DNA of 64,000 nt from Acholeplasma sp. (GTDB lineage Bacteria > Bacillota_I > Bacilli_A > Acholeplasmatales > UBA5453), in assembly GCA_012839355.1 (NCBI GenBank), contig DUNK01000033.1:48213-112212 (forward strand), read 5' to 3'. This document shows positions 20,964-30,294 of this stretch, piece by piece. Below the pieces are notes generated by a model, which was not told where the DNA came from, did not search any database, and saw only the letters and a program-made list of their open reading frames with translations. The translations under genes were made by a program, and so were the position numbers. Position 1 is the first letter of the stretch; every line of letters begins with the position of its first letter.

Positions 20964-21185
20964 ATGCAAAGAAGATTTAGAAGAAAAAAGAGTTGTTACT
21001 TTACTGATAATAAAATCACACATATAGATTTCAAAGACGTTGATTTATTAAAAAGATTTATATCTGATCGCGGAAAAATTTTACCTAGAAGAGTTACAGG
21101 TACAAGCGCAAAGTGGCAAAGAAAACTTGCGGTAGCTATTAAAAACGCAAGACACATGGCATTATTACCATTTGTTAATGATTGA
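20964..21185 (+). CDS. rpsR: 30S ribosomal protein S18
   Basis: S18 partners S6 in the platform. Sequence pieces [38 protein letters not shown] and ARHMALLPF match the family; 73 residues. AAAGGAG precedes the ATG. A strong terminator closes the unit. Confidence 0.96.
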   Translation: MQRRFRRKKSCYFTDNKITHIDFKDVDLLKRFISDRGKILPRRVTGTSAKWQRKLAVAIKNARHMALLPFVND

Positions 21186-21193
21186 TAATAAAA

Positions 21194-21230
21194 AAAAGTG
21201 ATTGATAAATCTTACAATCACTTTTCTTTT
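21194..21230 (+). terminator. Terminator after rpsR
   Basis: AAAAGTGATTG pairs with CAATCACTTTT around a 10-nt loop, then CTTTT. Confidence 0.9.
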
Positions 21231-21269
21231 AAATAACGTTATTTAGTTGATAAAGTTTTACTTTAAACA

Positions 21270-21278
21270 TGTTATAAT
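21270..21278 (+). promoter_or_regulatory. Extended -10 promoter of the gdpP-rplI gene
   Basis: TGTTATAAT forms an extended -10 element; a TTGATA lies 20 nt upstream of the hexamer, too far for a normal -35, consistent with extended -10 dependence. The start codon follows within 20 nt. Confidence 0.6.
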
Positions 21279-21296
21279 TGTAAGTAGGTGAAGAAA

Positions 21297-23735
21297 ATGA
21301 GAAGAATGATTGCCTTTTTTACAACTTTAGGTGTCTTTATAATAGTACTCGTTTATGGTGCAATAAACGGTCTTCTTTTCATTGAACAGTTATCGCTTTA
21401 TCACTTACTGCTCGTTATAGTAATATTGGCATTAATGGCGATGATAATCGTAATTATTAATTATGATAGTCAAGAAAAAATTAAAGTTTTAGAAAATAGG
21501 CTATCTGTTTGGAGCAACTTATCTTACTATGTTAATAAGATAGGGGATGAGGCGTTTTATAAACTTCCAATAGGTATTCTTTTATATGATGAAGAAACAT
21601 ATAAAGTAACTTGGAATAACCCTTATTTAGAAACGATATTTAAAGATAAGGCATTAGCAGACAAACACTTAAATGAACTTCATCCTGACATTATTCCTTT
21701 AATTAAGAGCGAAGAATTAAAATCAACTGTTAGTTTGTTTGGACGTAAGTATGATATGTATCATAACGAAGAAAACTTTGTTGTATATTTATTTGATGTA
21801 ACAGAAAGAGAAGAACTTAAAGATCGTTATATAAACCGTCAACCAGCGTTAGGTATTGTTCATATTGATAATATTGAAGAAGCGCTTCAAAACTTTGATG
21901 TTTATGAGAAAAACAATATTAAAGGCGAATACTTAGCTGTAATAAATGATTGGATTTATGAACATGGTGGTTTTTTAAGAATGTTTACGGATGATAAAAT
22001 GTTTTTCATGTTAACATATGAAGAATTAGAAAAAATTTTGGAAACTAAGTTTGATGTTTTAAATAAAATTAAAAATATTTCGATGAGACACCAAGTTAGA
22101 ATTTCTGTCTCTATCGGTATTGCATCGTGGGATGTTAGTTATGAAGAGTTAGAACAATTAGCTCAAAACGCAATTGAACTTGCTGAAAAGCGAGGAGGAG
22201 ATCAAGCTGTTGTTAATATTCAAAACCAGGCGATTGCCTATTTTGGTGGTAAGACAGATGCGAGTGAAAAGAGTAGTAGAGTTACAGCAAGACTAAGAAC
22301 TCAACACTTTAAAGATTTAGTTGAAAAATCAAAAAATGTTTTAGTTATGGGTCATAAGAGTTTTGATATTGATGCATTAGGTGCGATGATTGGTGTTTTA
22401 AAAGCAGTTGAATCTAGTGATATTCCTTGCCGTATTGTCGGCGATGAAGCGGAGATGGACGATACTGTTAAGAAAATAGTAAAAGATTTAGAAAAAGAAG
22501 CGCCAAAAACATATAGATCAATCATTGATACAGCAGAAGCATTAAAGATGATTGATGAGGAATCTTTAGTTGTAGTAGTAGATACACAATCACCAAAAAT
22601 TGTTGCCTCACCAGAGGTTTATAGTAAGGCAACGAGAATAGCTGTTATTGATCACCATAGACATGGTGAAGAAACGTTTCCAGCTGACTTTTCATATGTT
22701 GAACCATATGCTTCAAGTAGTGTAGAGTTAGTTGCAGAAATGATTCAGTTTTATAATGAAGATATTGATTTACTACCAATTGAAGCAACAATTATGTATG
22801 GCGGGATTGTTGTTGATACAAACGACTTTTCTTATCGCGCTGGAACAAGAACATTTAGTGCGGCAGCATTTTTAAGAGAACACGAAGCATCTACATCTAA
22901 AGTTAAAACGTGGTTAAGATTACCAAAAGAAGATCTCCAAACAATTGATGATATGTTTGGTAAACTAACGAAAATAACTGCTGGTTATGCGGCAATTGTT
23001 GATAATACAAGAAAGAGCCGCAGTAGAATTTTAATTGCGAAAGCAAGCGAAAAAATAATTGAAATTGATGGTATAAACGCAGGCTTTACAATTGCTTATG
23101 TTGATGAAAACACAGTTGGAGTTAGTGCGAGAAGTGTTGGTCAGATAAATGTGCAAATTATTTTAGAAGAGATGGGTGGAGGCGGACATTTAAACAGCGC
23201 CGCAGTTCAAATAAAAAATCGTACGGTTGAAGAAGTATACGCACAGTTAAAAGCGATAATTTTACGTGATACTGCCGAAGGAGGAGAAAGCATGAAAGTT
23301 ATTTTATTAGAAGACTTAAAAGGTAAAGGTAAAAAAGATGAAATCATTGACGTGCCAATGGGTTATGCAAGATATTTAATTTCTAGTAAGACTGCAATTG
23401 AAGCAAATGCAGAAAACTTAAAAGAATTGGAAGAGAAGCGCAAACTAGAAATTGAAAAAGAACGACAACATATTGCCTTAATGAAAAAGTTAAAAGAAGA
23501 AATTGAGTCTAAAAGTGTTAATATCTTTATTAAGATGGGTGAAGATGGAAAACTATTTGGTAGTGTTACACCAAAAATGGTTGCCGATGCCTTTAAAGAG
23601 CAAAATGGCATTGAGTTTGATCGTAAAAAATTAGAGTTCACAAGCGAAATTAACTCAATTGGTATTTATACAGCAAAAGTCAATTTAACAAAGGATATTA
23701 AAGCGACATTTGAGATTAACGTGTTAGAACAGTAG
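21297..23735 (+). CDS. gdpP: Fused cyclic-di-AMP phosphodiesterase GdpP and ribosomal protein L9
   Basis: One uninterrupted frame. Residues 1-55 hold two TM helices, then a PAS-like and a degenerate GGDEF domain, then DHH ([17 protein letters not shown] near 343; VIDHHRHGE near 447) and DHHA1 ([11 protein letters not shown] near 624), together a membrane c-di-AMP phosphodiesterase. From Met 666 the chain continues as complete L9 ([20 protein letters not shown]). No stop separates them, but GGAGGAG sits directly before that ATG (23292). I start at ATG 21297 behind AGGTG; GTG 21288 is in frame. Similar fusions are, as I recall, annotated in Acholeplasma and phytoplasmas. Confidence 0.93.
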   Translation: MRRMIAFFTTLGVFIIVLVYGAINGLLFIEQLSLYHLLLVIVILALMAMIIVIINYDSQEKIKVLENRLSVWSNLSYYVNKIGDEAFYKLPIGILLYDEETYKVTWNNPYLETIFKDKALADKHLNELHPDIIPLIKSEELKSTVSLFGRKYDMYHNEENFVVYLFDVTEREELKDRYINRQPALGIVHIDNIEEALQNFDVYEKNNIKGEYLAVINDWIYEHGGFLRMFTDDKMFFMLTYEELEKILETKFDVLNKIKNISMRHQVRISVSIGIASWDVSYEELEQLAQNAIELAEKRGGDQAVVNIQNQAIAYFGGKTDASEKSSRVTARLRTQHFKDLVEKSKNVLVMGHKSFDIDALGAMIGVLKAVESSDIPCRIVGDEAEMDDTVKKIVKDLEKEAPKTYRSIIDTAEALKMIDEESLVVVVDTQSPKIVASPEVYSKATRIAVIDHHRHGEETFPADFSYVEPYASSSVELVAEMIQFYNEDIDLLPIEATIMYGGIVVDTNDFSYRAGTRTFSAAAFLREHEASTSKVKTWLRLPKEDLQTIDDMFGKLTKITAGYAAIVDNTRKSRSRILIAKASEKIIEIDGINAGFTIAYVDENTVGVSARSVGQINVQIILEEMGGGGHLNSAAVQIKNRTVEEVYAQLKAIILRDTAEGGESMKVILLEDLKGKGKKDEIIDVPMGYARYLISSKTAIEANAENLKELEEKRKLEIEKERQHIALMKKLKEEIESKSVNIFIKMGEDGKLFGSVTPKMVADAFKEQNGIEFDRKKLEFTSEINSIGIYTAKVNLTKDIKATFEINVLEQ
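23292..23735 (+). CDS. rplI: 50S ribosomal protein L9, internal start within the GdpP fusion
   Basis: The L9 portion has its own ATG at 23292 preceded by GAAGGAGGAGAAAGC, an excellent Shine-Dalgarno site at normal spacing. Initiation here would give a 147-residue protein, the usual L9 length, with the N-domain ([31 protein letters not shown]) , the long central helix and C-domain ([16 protein letters not shown]). I infer that free L9 is made this way next to the fused form. Confidence 0.75.
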   Translation: MKVILLEDLKGKGKKDEIIDVPMGYARYLISSKTAIEANAENLKELEEKRKLEIEKERQHIALMKKLKEEIESKSVNIFIKMGEDGKLFGSVTPKMVADAFKEQNGIEFDRKKLEFTSEINSIGIYTAKVNLTKDIKATFEINVLEQ

Positions 23736-23745
23736 GAGGGAAATT

Positions 23746-25071
23746 GTGAAAGATACAAAAACAATGCCCCATAATATTGAGGCTGAAAAATCTGTTTTAG
23801 GTGCAATCTTTTTATCACCTGAAACTCTCGCAACAATTGCAGATGAACTTAGTGTTGAAGATTTCTATGAGGAAAGAAACCGAAGTGTTTTTTATGCGCT
23901 TACGAGACTATTAGAGAAAAACGAAAAAATCGATTTAACTACAGTATCAACTGAATTAGCTCAAATAAACATGATGAGTAAAGTTGGCGGTAACTATTTA
24001 GCTGAATTAATTGATTTTACGCCGACTCTAGCCAATTTAGAATCTTATATTGAAATAGTTAAGGATTATTCTTTAAAACGCGCTATGATTGAATTAAGCG
24101 GTGATATTTATGCGCGTGGGTTTGATTCAGAACTTACGGCAACTGAATATGTTGATGAAGCAGAAGAGAAAATATTTAAACTGATTAAAAGAAGAAGAGC
24201 AGGCGAGTTTATTACAATTAATGAAGTTTTAGATACTGTTAAATCAAAAGCGGAAGTTAAACGTAGTGAAGGCGATGTAACAGGTTTAAATACAGGAATA
24301 GGACGTTTAAATTTCCTTACAAGCGGATTTCAAAAACAAGAATTAATAATTTTAGCAGCTAGACCATCTGTTGGTAAATCTGCTTTAGCAATGAACCTAG
24401 CAATTCAAGCAGCTAAAAATAATAAAGAAGGTAATGCGTGCGTGGCATTATTCTCACTAGAAATGTCTAATGAACAATTAGGAAGCAGAATGTTATCTTA
24501 TGAAAGTTTAGTTGACAATAAGAGTATTCGTAATGGTAGATTAACAGCCAACGACTGGAGTGATATTAATGCAGCGATGGCAGTATTAAACTCATTAAAT
24601 ATTTATTTTGATGATACAGCGGGTATTAGAGTTCAAGATTTAAGAGCTAAATGTCGTAAACTTAAACAAGAAAACAGATTAGATTTCGTCGTAATAGACT
24701 ATTTACAATTAATTCAAGAATCAGGGAGTTCACGTAGAAATAGACAAGAAAATGTTGCAGAAATTTCTAGAGGGTTAAAATTAATGGCTAGAGAACTTGA
24801 AGTTCCAGTATTAGCGTTATCGCAATTATCTAGAAACGTTGAAAAAGATGATCGAGCACCAAGATTAGCAGACTTAAGAGAATCAGGTGCAATTGAACAA
24901 GATGCGGATATCGTAATGTTTATGTATGAACCAGACAAAGAAAGTGATAACATTGAAATTATTGTAGCGAAAAACCGTCAAGGTGCAACTGGCTCATTTA
25001 TGTTAAGATTCCAAAAAGAACATTCAAGATTTTATCCATTAAAAGAAAGAGACGAACGAGAAGCACAATAA
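23746..25071 (+). CDS. dnaB: Replicative DNA helicase DnaB
   Basis: Hexameric helicase at the fork (dnaC in Bacillus naming). The N-terminal domain starts MPHNIEAEKSVLGAIFLSPE; the RecA-like motor has Walker A ARPSVGKSALAMN (near residue 205), Walker B VVIDYLQL (near 315), and RESGAIEQDADIVMF. Length 441 is normal. The start is GTG 23746 with AGGAGGG 6 nt upstream. It follows rplI by 10 nt, the Bacillus order rplI-dnaC. Confidence 0.96.
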   Translation: MKDTKTMPHNIEAEKSVLGAIFLSPETLATIADELSVEDFYEERNRSVFYALTRLLEKNEKIDLTTVSTELAQINMMSKVGGNYLAELIDFTPTLANLESYIEIVKDYSLKRAMIELSGDIYARGFDSELTATEYVDEAEEKIFKLIKRRRAGEFITINEVLDTVKSKAEVKRSEGDVTGLNTGIGRLNFLTSGFQKQELIILAARPSVGKSALAMNLAIQAAKNNKEGNACVALFSLEMSNEQLGSRMLSYESLVDNKSIRNGRLTANDWSDINAAMAVLNSLNIYFDDTAGIRVQDLRAKCRKLKQENRLDFVVIDYLQLIQESGSSRRNRQENVAEISRGLKLMARELEVPVLALSQLSRNVEKDDRAPRLADLRESGAIEQDADIVMFMYEPDKESDNIEIIVAKNRQGATGSFMLRFQKEHSRFYPLKERDEREAQ

Positions 25072-25075
25072 AAAG

Positions 25076-25107
25076 AAAAGCTAATTCCATGCGAATTAGC
25101 TTTTATT
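25076..25107. terminator. Bidirectional terminator between dnaB and dps
   Basis: AAAAGCTAATT pairs perfectly with AATTAGCTTTT around CCATGCG; T and A tracts on both sides suit both convergent genes. Confidence 0.85.
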
Positions 25108-25124
25108 TAGGAAAATTAAGGTTT

Positions 25125-25556
25125 TTATTTTAATAGTGCATTTAACATCCAAATGTGCTTTTGGAAAACTGCACGATTAGATGTCATAATGTCTTGTGTT
25201 ACATCATCGTTTGCTTCTTCAGCAAGAACTAGCAATTCTTTAAAACTAGCATCTAATTGTTTATAATCATTTAAAACTTGTTGAATCATTTCTTTAGTAG
25301 TTTCATTTCCAGTAGCTTCTTTTAAAGTAGCAACAGCTAGTGAATCTTTTAAAGTAGCAACAGGCTTCATATTTAACATTAGCATTCTTTCAGCTATTAC
25401 ATCATAAGTTTCAGTGATTTCATCATACATTTGTTCAAATAGGTTATGTAGACGATAAAATTGATTGCCTTTTACAAACCAATGATAGTTATGTAACTTT
25501 ACATAAAATAAAATTAAGTTTCCAACGGCTTCGTTTAATTTGTTTTGTAATTTCAT
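25125..25556 (-). CDS. dps: Dps family ferritin-like DNA-protecting protein
   Basis: Dps oxidises and stores iron and protects DNA in stress. The ferroxidase signature NYHWFVKGNQFYRLHNLFEQ (near residue 24-43) and YDVIAERMLML are present. I choose the ATG at 25556 (143 residues) because GGGAGG stands at good spacing; an upstream in-frame ATG at 25628 would add 24 residues of non-family sequence. A promoter TTGAAT-17-TATTAT lies on this strand at 25615-25587, overlapped by the imperfect inverted repeat CTATAAT...ATTATATAG, a possible operator. Confidence 0.88.
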   Translation of the reverse strand: MKLQNKLNEAVGNLILFYVKLHNYHWFVKGNQFYRLHNLFEQMYDEITETYDVIAERMLMLNMKPVATLKDSLAVATLKEATGNETTKEMIQQVLNDYKQLDASFKELLVLAEEANDDVTQDIMTSNRAVFQKHIWMLNALLK

Positions 25557-25586
25557 AATTTTTACCTCCCTTTGTAATTCACCTAT

Positions 25587-25615
25587 ATAATAACAAAAAT
25601 TATAGATATATTCAA
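25587..25615 (-). promoter_or_regulatory. Promoter of dps
   Basis: Read on the minus strand: TTGAAT (25615-25610), 17 nt, TATTAT (25592-25587). An AT-rich inverted repeat covers the -10 region; it does not match a PerR box well. Confidence 0.55.
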
Positions 25616-25795
25616 TTTGTTTGCTCAATATTTAAAAAAAGATAAAAAGGTGTTATTTTTTACACATTAAAGCAAATAATTTGCATGTTAACTTTAGTTA
25701 ATAATAAACTTTGGGAGAGAAAATCAATGTAATCATATGTGGAAATGAGACTTAATCTATGTTAAAATAATTAAGATGTAGGAAGTGAGATATTA

Positions 25796-26863
25796 ATGTT
25801 TGATAGATTACAATTAATGCAAGACAGATACAATGAAATAACAAATCTCTTAACACAACAAGAAATAATTAGCGATATCAAAGAGATGACAAAACTTTTA
25901 AAAGAACAAAAAGGCTTAGAAAAGCCTGTTTTATTGTATAAAAAATATAAAGAAACTTTAGAAACGCTAGATGAATTAGAAGTTTTAATGGATGATAAAG
26001 ATAAAGATATTCAAGCGATGGCTCAAGCGGAATATGAAGATTTGAAAGAAACAGTTGAGCCGATGGTAGAAGAATTAAAGATATTATTGTTACCAACTGA
26101 TCCTCATGATGATAAAAACGTTATTTTTGAAATTAAAGGGGCAACAGGTGGAGATGAAGCGAATATTTTTGCTGGCGATTTGTTTAGAATGTATACACGT
26201 TATGCTGAATCTAATGGTTGGACAGTAGAACTTTTAAACGTGCAAGAAGGTACTATGGGTGGGTTTACTTCGGTTGAGTTTTTAGTAAACGGAGAAGGGG
26301 CATACTCAAAATTAAAATATGAAGCTGGCGTTCATAGAGTTCAAAGAGTGCCTTTAACAGAATCGCAAGGTAGAATCCATACTTCAACTGCGACTGTAAT
26401 TGTGATGCCAGAGGTTGAAGAACTTGATATAGAGTTGTCATGGAATGATATTAAAGTTGATGTGTTTTTCTCTAGTGGTCCAGGTGGTCAATCAGTTAAC
26501 ACTACAGCATCAGCTGTAAGACTAACGCATTTACCTACAGGAATAGTAGTTAGTTGTCAAGAAGGTAAAAGTCAACACGGCAACAAAGAAAAAGCGTATA
26601 AAATACTTGCGGCAAGAGTTTATGATAAGTTTCAGTCAGAGTTAGATGAAAAACTAGGCGAAGAACGTTTAGCGATGGTTGGGAGAGGTAAAAGAAGTGA
26701 AAAAATCAGAACATACAACTATCCGCAAAATAGAGTTTCTGATCATAGAATCAATTTAACTATTCAAAGACTAGATGCGATTATGGATGGTAAACTTGAT
26801 TTAGTTATTGAACCACTAATTAATGAAGATCAAAAAAGATTATTGCAAAAATCAGGGAATTAA
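25796..26863 (+). CDS. prfA: Peptide chain release factor 1
   Basis: RF1 terminates translation at UAA and UAG. The GGQ motif is in SSGPGGQSVNTT (near residue 230) and the codon-recognition tripeptide is PLT in QRVPLTESQGRIHTS (near 183). Length 355 is normal. GGAAGTGAG lies upstream of ATG 25796, and TGTTAAAAT forms a likely extended -10 near 25762. Followed by its methylase prmC 2 nt downstream, as in most bacteria. Confidence 0.97.
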   Translation: MFDRLQLMQDRYNEITNLLTQQEIISDIKEMTKLLKEQKGLEKPVLLYKKYKETLETLDELEVLMDDKDKDIQAMAQAEYEDLKETVEPMVEELKILLLPTDPHDDKNVIFEIKGATGGDEANIFAGDLFRMYTRYAESNGWTVELLNVQEGTMGGFTSVEFLVNGEGAYSKLKYEAGVHRVQRVPLTESQGRIHTSTATVIVMPEVEELDIELSWNDIKVDVFFSSGPGGQSVNTTASAVRLTHLPTGIVVSCQEGKSQHGNKEKAYKILAARVYDKFQSELDEKLGEERLAMVGRGKRSEKIRTYNYPQNRVSDHRINLTIQRLDAIMDGKLDLVIEPLINEDQKRLLQKSGN

Positions 26864-26865
26864 TA

Positions 26866-27723
26866 ATGACTTATAAACAATTATTAGATGAAGCAATTAA
26901 AAAAATTAAAAAAGCGAAATTAGAAGAAGTTGTCGCAAAGTTATTATTAATTCATTACACAGAAGAAGAACTCGCAAACATTTACGCTAATTTAAATAAA
27001 GAAGCAAGCCAAGAAGTTATTAAAAAGTATAATGAAGCAATTAGAAAGTATGTAGAAGAAGAAATGCCTTTTCAATATATAACAGGAATACAAAATTTTT
27101 TCGGATATGATTTTAAAGTAAATGAAAGTGTCTTAATTCCTAGAAGAGAAACAGAAGAATTAGTAGAAAGAGTAATTTATTATATTGAAGATAATTTTGG
27201 TGATAGAAAAATAGATGTTTTAGATATAGGTACAGGTTCAGGTTGTATAGCCATAACATTAGATAAAGAGTTAGATAATGTTTCAGTTACAGCAGTAGAT
27301 ATTAGTAATGAAGCATTAGAAGTTGCTAAAGAAAATAATCAAAAACTAAGCGCTAATGTTAAGTTTAAATTAGGAGATTTATATGAACCTGTTAAAGGTG
27401 AAAAATATGATGTTATAGTTTCTAATCCACCTTATATTGTAGATTATGGTTATATCGGCAAAACAGTTAAACATGAACCAAAAGTTTCTTTATATGGTGG
27501 TGCCGATGGACTTAACTTTTATAGAAGAATAATTAGTGAGTCTAGAGATTATTTAAAAGAAAATGGTGTGATTGCGTTTGAACACGCTTATGATACCGCT
27601 AAGGAATTAGAAAAAATTATATTAGGCGTTTATCCAAATGCGAAAGTAACGCTCTATCAAGATTTAAGCGGATATGATAGAATTACATTTATTGAAGTAG
27701 GGGAAATAGATGGAAAATTATAG
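26866..27723 (+). CDS. prmC: Release factor glutamine methyltransferase PrmC
   Basis: Methylates the Gln of the GGQ motif of RF1 and RF2. An N-terminal helical domain is followed by the SAM site VLDIGTGSGCIAITL (near residue 121) and the catalytic SNPPYIVDYG (near 186). PFQYITGIQNFFGYDFKV and LIPRRETEELVE are family hallmarks. 285 residues. It overlaps the next gene by 14 nt. Confidence 0.95.
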   Translation: MTYKQLLDEAIKKIKKAKLEEVVAKLLLIHYTEEELANIYANLNKEASQEVIKKYNEAIRKYVEEEMPFQYITGIQNFFGYDFKVNESVLIPRRETEELVERVIYYIEDNFGDRKIDVLDIGTGSGCIAITLDKELDNVSVTAVDISNEALEVAKENNQKLSANVKFKLGDLYEPVKGEKYDVIVSNPPYIVDYGYIGKTVKHEPKVSLYGGADGLNFYRRIISESRDYLKENGVIAFEHAYDTAKELEKIILGVYPNAKVTLYQDLSGYDRITFIEVGEIDGKL

Positions 27724-28300
27724 TTTACAACAAGGTTTTTTAAGTGAAGGGTCAGTAGTTATTTTTCCAACAGATACAGTTTTTGGAATAGGCTGTAGGC
27801 TTTATGATGATGAAGCGATTGGGAAAATATTTAAAATAAAAAACAGGCCAGTTGAAAAAAAGTTACCAGTCCTATGTGATATTTTAGTTACTGTTAATGA
27901 TTTAGCAGTTTTAGATGCAAGAGCATTAAAGTTAGCTCATGCTTTTTGGCCAGGACCACTGACGATAATTCTTCCTTCATCTTTGAAATATTACGAGAAG
28001 ACAGGAAATAAAACTATCGGTGTAAGAATACCAGACCATCCAGGAGTAGTTAGATTAATTAGACAAAACGGACCACTCGTAACAACATCGGTAAATATTA
28101 GCGGAGAAAAAGAGTTAACTAATTATGATGAAATAAAAAAACTTTTTAGTAATAAAGTTGACTATATTTATCACGATGAAAAAAGCGTATATTTAAATAT
28201 TGCATCAACAACTGTTGACTTAACAAATAATGAAGTTAAAATTTTAAGAGAAGGAACAATTACAAAAGAAGAAATAGAAGAAGTTTTAAACAAAGATTAA
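27710..28300 (+). CDS. tsaC: L-threonylcarbamoyladenylate synthase (TsaC/Sua5 family)
   Basis: Makes TC-AMP for the t6A37 modification of ANN-decoding tRNAs. The YrdC fold is recognised by FPTDTVFGIGCRLYDDEA, KIKNRPVEKKLPVL, FWPGPLTIIL, IGVRIPDHP and TTSVNISGE. At 196 residues it is the short form without the Sua5 C-terminal domain. It overlaps prmC by 14 nt, the prmC-tsaC-rpiB-upp order of Firmicutes. Confidence 0.93.
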   Translation: MENYSLQQGFLSEGSVVIFPTDTVFGIGCRLYDDEAIGKIFKIKNRPVEKKLPVLCDILVTVNDLAVLDARALKLAHAFWPGPLTIILPSSLKYYEKTGNKTIGVRIPDHPGVVRLIRQNGPLVTTSVNISGEKELTNYDEIKKLFSNKVDYIYHDEKSVYLNIASTTVDLTNNEVKILREGTITKEEIEEVLNKD

Positions 28301-28314
28301 AGGATGTGAAGTTA

Positions 28315-28749
28315 ATGATAGTTATAGCATCAGATCATGCAGGTTTTAAATTAAAAGAAGGACTTATAAAATATTTTAATGAAAATCAAATTGCCTACAA
28401 AGATTTAGGAACAAATAACGAAGAATCTGTTGATTATCCAGACTATGGAATTAAACTTGCCGAAGAGTTTATTAAGGGCGGATATGAACTAGGTATAGTT
28501 ATTTGCGGAACAGGTATTGGTATTTCAATTGCAGCAAATAAAGTTAAAGGTATTAGAGCAGCTTTAATTTATAGTTTAGAGACTGCTGAGTTAGCCAAAA
28601 AACATAACGACGCAAATGTTATAAGTTTTGGTGGAAGAACAACTAAACTTGAAGATGCAATTAAATATTTAGAAGTTTATAGACAAACAAAATTTGAAAA
28701 AAGACATCAAAAAAGAATAGACAAAATAAATGAATATGAGGTGAAATAA
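28315..28749 (+). CDS. rpiB: Ribose-5-phosphate isomerase B
   Basis: Interconverts ribose-5-P and ribulose-5-P. MIVIASDHAGFKLKEGL, SVDYPDYG and the anion-hole region VICGTGIGISIAANKVKGIRAAL carry the catalytic Cys and Asp; 144 residues. The related galactose-6-P isomerase subunits LacA/LacB are less likely given the location before upp. I start at ATG 28315 behind AGGATGTGA rather than GTG 28306. Confidence 0.92.
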   Translation: MIVIASDHAGFKLKEGLIKYFNENQIAYKDLGTNNEESVDYPDYGIKLAEEFIKGGYELGIVICGTGIGISIAANKVKGIRAALIYSLETAELAKKHNDANVISFGGRTTKLEDAIKYLEVYRQTKFEKRHQKRIDKINEYEVK

Positions 28750-29375
28750 TGGGCTATTTAAAAGTATTAGATCATCCTTTGATTGACCATAAAATGGCAA
28801 TCATCAGAAACAAAAACACCGGGCCAAAAGAGTTTAGAGAAAGTGTTTTCGAGATAGGAATGTTGCTTACCTATGAGCTTTCCAAGAACTTCAAGAGTGT
28901 TCCGGTTGAGGTGGAAACACCGATGGAAAAGACGACTTGTTATGTTTTAGAAAAACCAGTAGTTATTGTTCCAATCTTAAGAGCAGGTCTTGGAATGGTT
29001 GAAGGAATTCATACGATAATTCCACAAGCAAAAATTGGTCATGTTGGACTTTACCGAGATGAAAAAACATTTGAACCAGTTTGGTATTTTTGTAAACTAC
29101 CTCCTAACATTACTGAAGCAGTGGTTTTAGTAGTGGATCCAATGTTAGCGACAGGTGGTTCAGCAAGTGTTACAATTTCAATGCTCAAAGAAAAAGGAGT
29201 AACTGACATTAGATTTATCGGTATCGTTGGTTGTCCAGAAGGAGTTAAAAGACTTGCTACTGATCATCCTGATGTTGCTATTTATTTAGCAGCTATGGAT
29301 AGTCACTTAAACGAGGATGCTTATATCGTACCTGGATTAGGAGATTGCGGAGACCGTTTATTCGGAACAAAATAA
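28749..29375 (+). CDS. upp: Uracil phosphoribosyltransferase
   Basis: Salvages uracil to UMP with PRPP. The PRPP loop VVDPMLATGGSASVTI (near residue 127) and VPILRAGLGMVEG (near 74) are intact, and the uracil-binding C-terminus reads YIVPGLGDCGDRLFGTK. 208 residues. It shares the A of ATGA with the rpiB stop. Upstream GAGGTGA gives good initiation. Confidence 0.97.
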   Translation: MGYLKVLDHPLIDHKMAIIRNKNTGPKEFRESVFEIGMLLTYELSKNFKSVPVEVETPMEKTTCYVLEKPVVIVPILRAGLGMVEGIHTIIPQAKIGHVGLYRDEKTFEPVWYFCKLPPNITEAVVLVVDPMLATGGSASVTISMLKEKGVTDIRFIGIVGCPEGVKRLATDHPDVAIYLAAMDSHLNEDAYIVPGLGDCGDRLFGTK

Positions 29376-29587
29376 TGAACGACTATTTTTATTTTGGTGG
29401 TTTGTTAATTGGTTTTATTTGGACTTTCAAAACTCTTCAATCAACTGAGATTGAAAAAATATTTAAAAAAGGCCACGTTTGGCAAATAAGAAGTGCGTAC
29501 ACTTTATTAGCGCTTTTAGGTGGCCATGTTTTTGGTTCAGTTTTTGAAAGAATATATTTACTTATTCTAAGGGCGTTTGAGCTTTAA
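29375..29587 (+). CDS. Small DUF1146-like membrane protein (YwzB type)
   Basis: A 70-residue protein with two hydrophobic helices (YFYFGGLLIGFIWTFKTL and AYTLLALLGGHVFGSVF) and the family-like EIEKIFKKGHVWQIR between them. Proteins of this type of unknown function occur near upp and atp genes in Firmicutes. The ATG overlaps the last base of upp. Its 3' end overlaps the convergent IMPACT-family gene by 26 nt. Confidence 0.7.
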   Translation: MNDYFYFGGLLIGFIWTFKTLQSTEIEKIFKKGHVWQIRSAYTLLALLGGHVFGSVFERIYLLILRAFEL

Positions 29588-30167
29588 TAATTTCTTTTTT
29601 AGCAAACTCTAATTGTCCATTGAATTGATTTTCTAATTCAGAAATTTCGATATCTAATAAGTAAAACTCAATGGTTACATTAACCGCAAAGTCTTCTTTT
29701 AAGACTATCGCTTTATCTTTGATGAAGTGAGAAAAAGTATCATAGATTGTATATGGGACTATTGTTTCATATACTTGTTTGGCTTCCTCTTTATAGAAAG
29801 AAGCCTTTTTTATTGCCTCTAAAGTTGTGTTTTTATAGGCTCTAATTAATCCGCCTTTTCCTAACTTAATACCACCAAAGTAGCGTGTTACAACACATAA
29901 AACATTGTCTAAGTTGTTGTTTAATAAAGTATCTAAAATTGGAAAACCTGCAGTTCTTGAAGGTTCTCCATCATCACTCATCTTTTGATTGTTTTGCTCG
30001 TTAACGACATATGCATAACAATTATGCGTTGCATCATAATGTTTCTTTTTGATTAACGCAAGTTCATTTTCCGCATCTGTAACAGAACGAACGGGGATTA
30101 AATTGGCAATAAATTTTGATTTTCTTATTTCGATTTCTACGACAACATGTTCTTTAACCTGTTTCAT
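29562..30167 (-). CDS. IMPACT family protein, YigZ/YvyE type
   Basis: UPF0029/IMPACT domain protein of uncertain function, linked to translation stress in eukaryotes. The signature is seen in RKSKFIANLIPV, KKHYDATHNCYAYV, DDGEPSRTAGFPIL and TRYFGGIKLGKGGLIRAY, followed by a C-terminal DUF1949-like EF-G-V-type domain. I start at the ATG at 30167 (MKQVKEHVVVE, 201 residues) behind GGTGAT; a longer frame opens at 30221. An extended -10 TGTTATAAT lies upstream on this strand near 30192-30184. Confidence 0.88.
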   Translation of the reverse strand: MKQVKEHVVVEIEIRKSKFIANLIPVRSVTDAENELALIKKKHYDATHNCYAYVVNEQNNQKMSDDGEPSRTAGFPILDTLLNNNLDNVLCVVTRYFGGIKLGKGGLIRAYKNTTLEAIKKASFYKEEAKQVYETIVPYTIYDTFSHFIKDKAIVLKEDFAVNVTIEFYLLDIEISELENQFNGQLEFAKKEIIKAQTPLE

Positions 30168-30244
30168 CTTATCACCGTAATTATTATAACATGTCTTTAA
30201 AAGATTATTTCTCATAAGCATAAAATTAGTAGAAATTGTTTAGT

Positions 30245-30265
30245 TTGTTTGAATATATCAAACAA
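30245..30265. promoter_or_regulatory. Perfect inverted repeat in the cca promoter, possible operator
   Basis: TTGTTTGA and TCAAACAA face each other across ATATA. The left arm contains TTGAAT (30249-30254 region) and a TGTTATAAT extended -10 follows at 30269-30277, so a bound regulator would block the promoter of cca-pulA-yhaM. The regulator is unknown. Confidence 0.5.
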
Positions 30266-30294
30266 TACATGTTATAATTAATCTTGGTGATGAT

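Noticed and set aside
21297-23735. Frameshift error creating the GdpP-L9 fusion
   Set aside because: Both halves are complete and in the same frame without a disrupted motif at the junction, so I treat it as real, while listing it for checking.
25580-25616. PerR or Fur box in the dps promoter
   Set aside because: The inverted repeat does not fit the 7-1-7 consensus; it is mentioned only as a possible operator.
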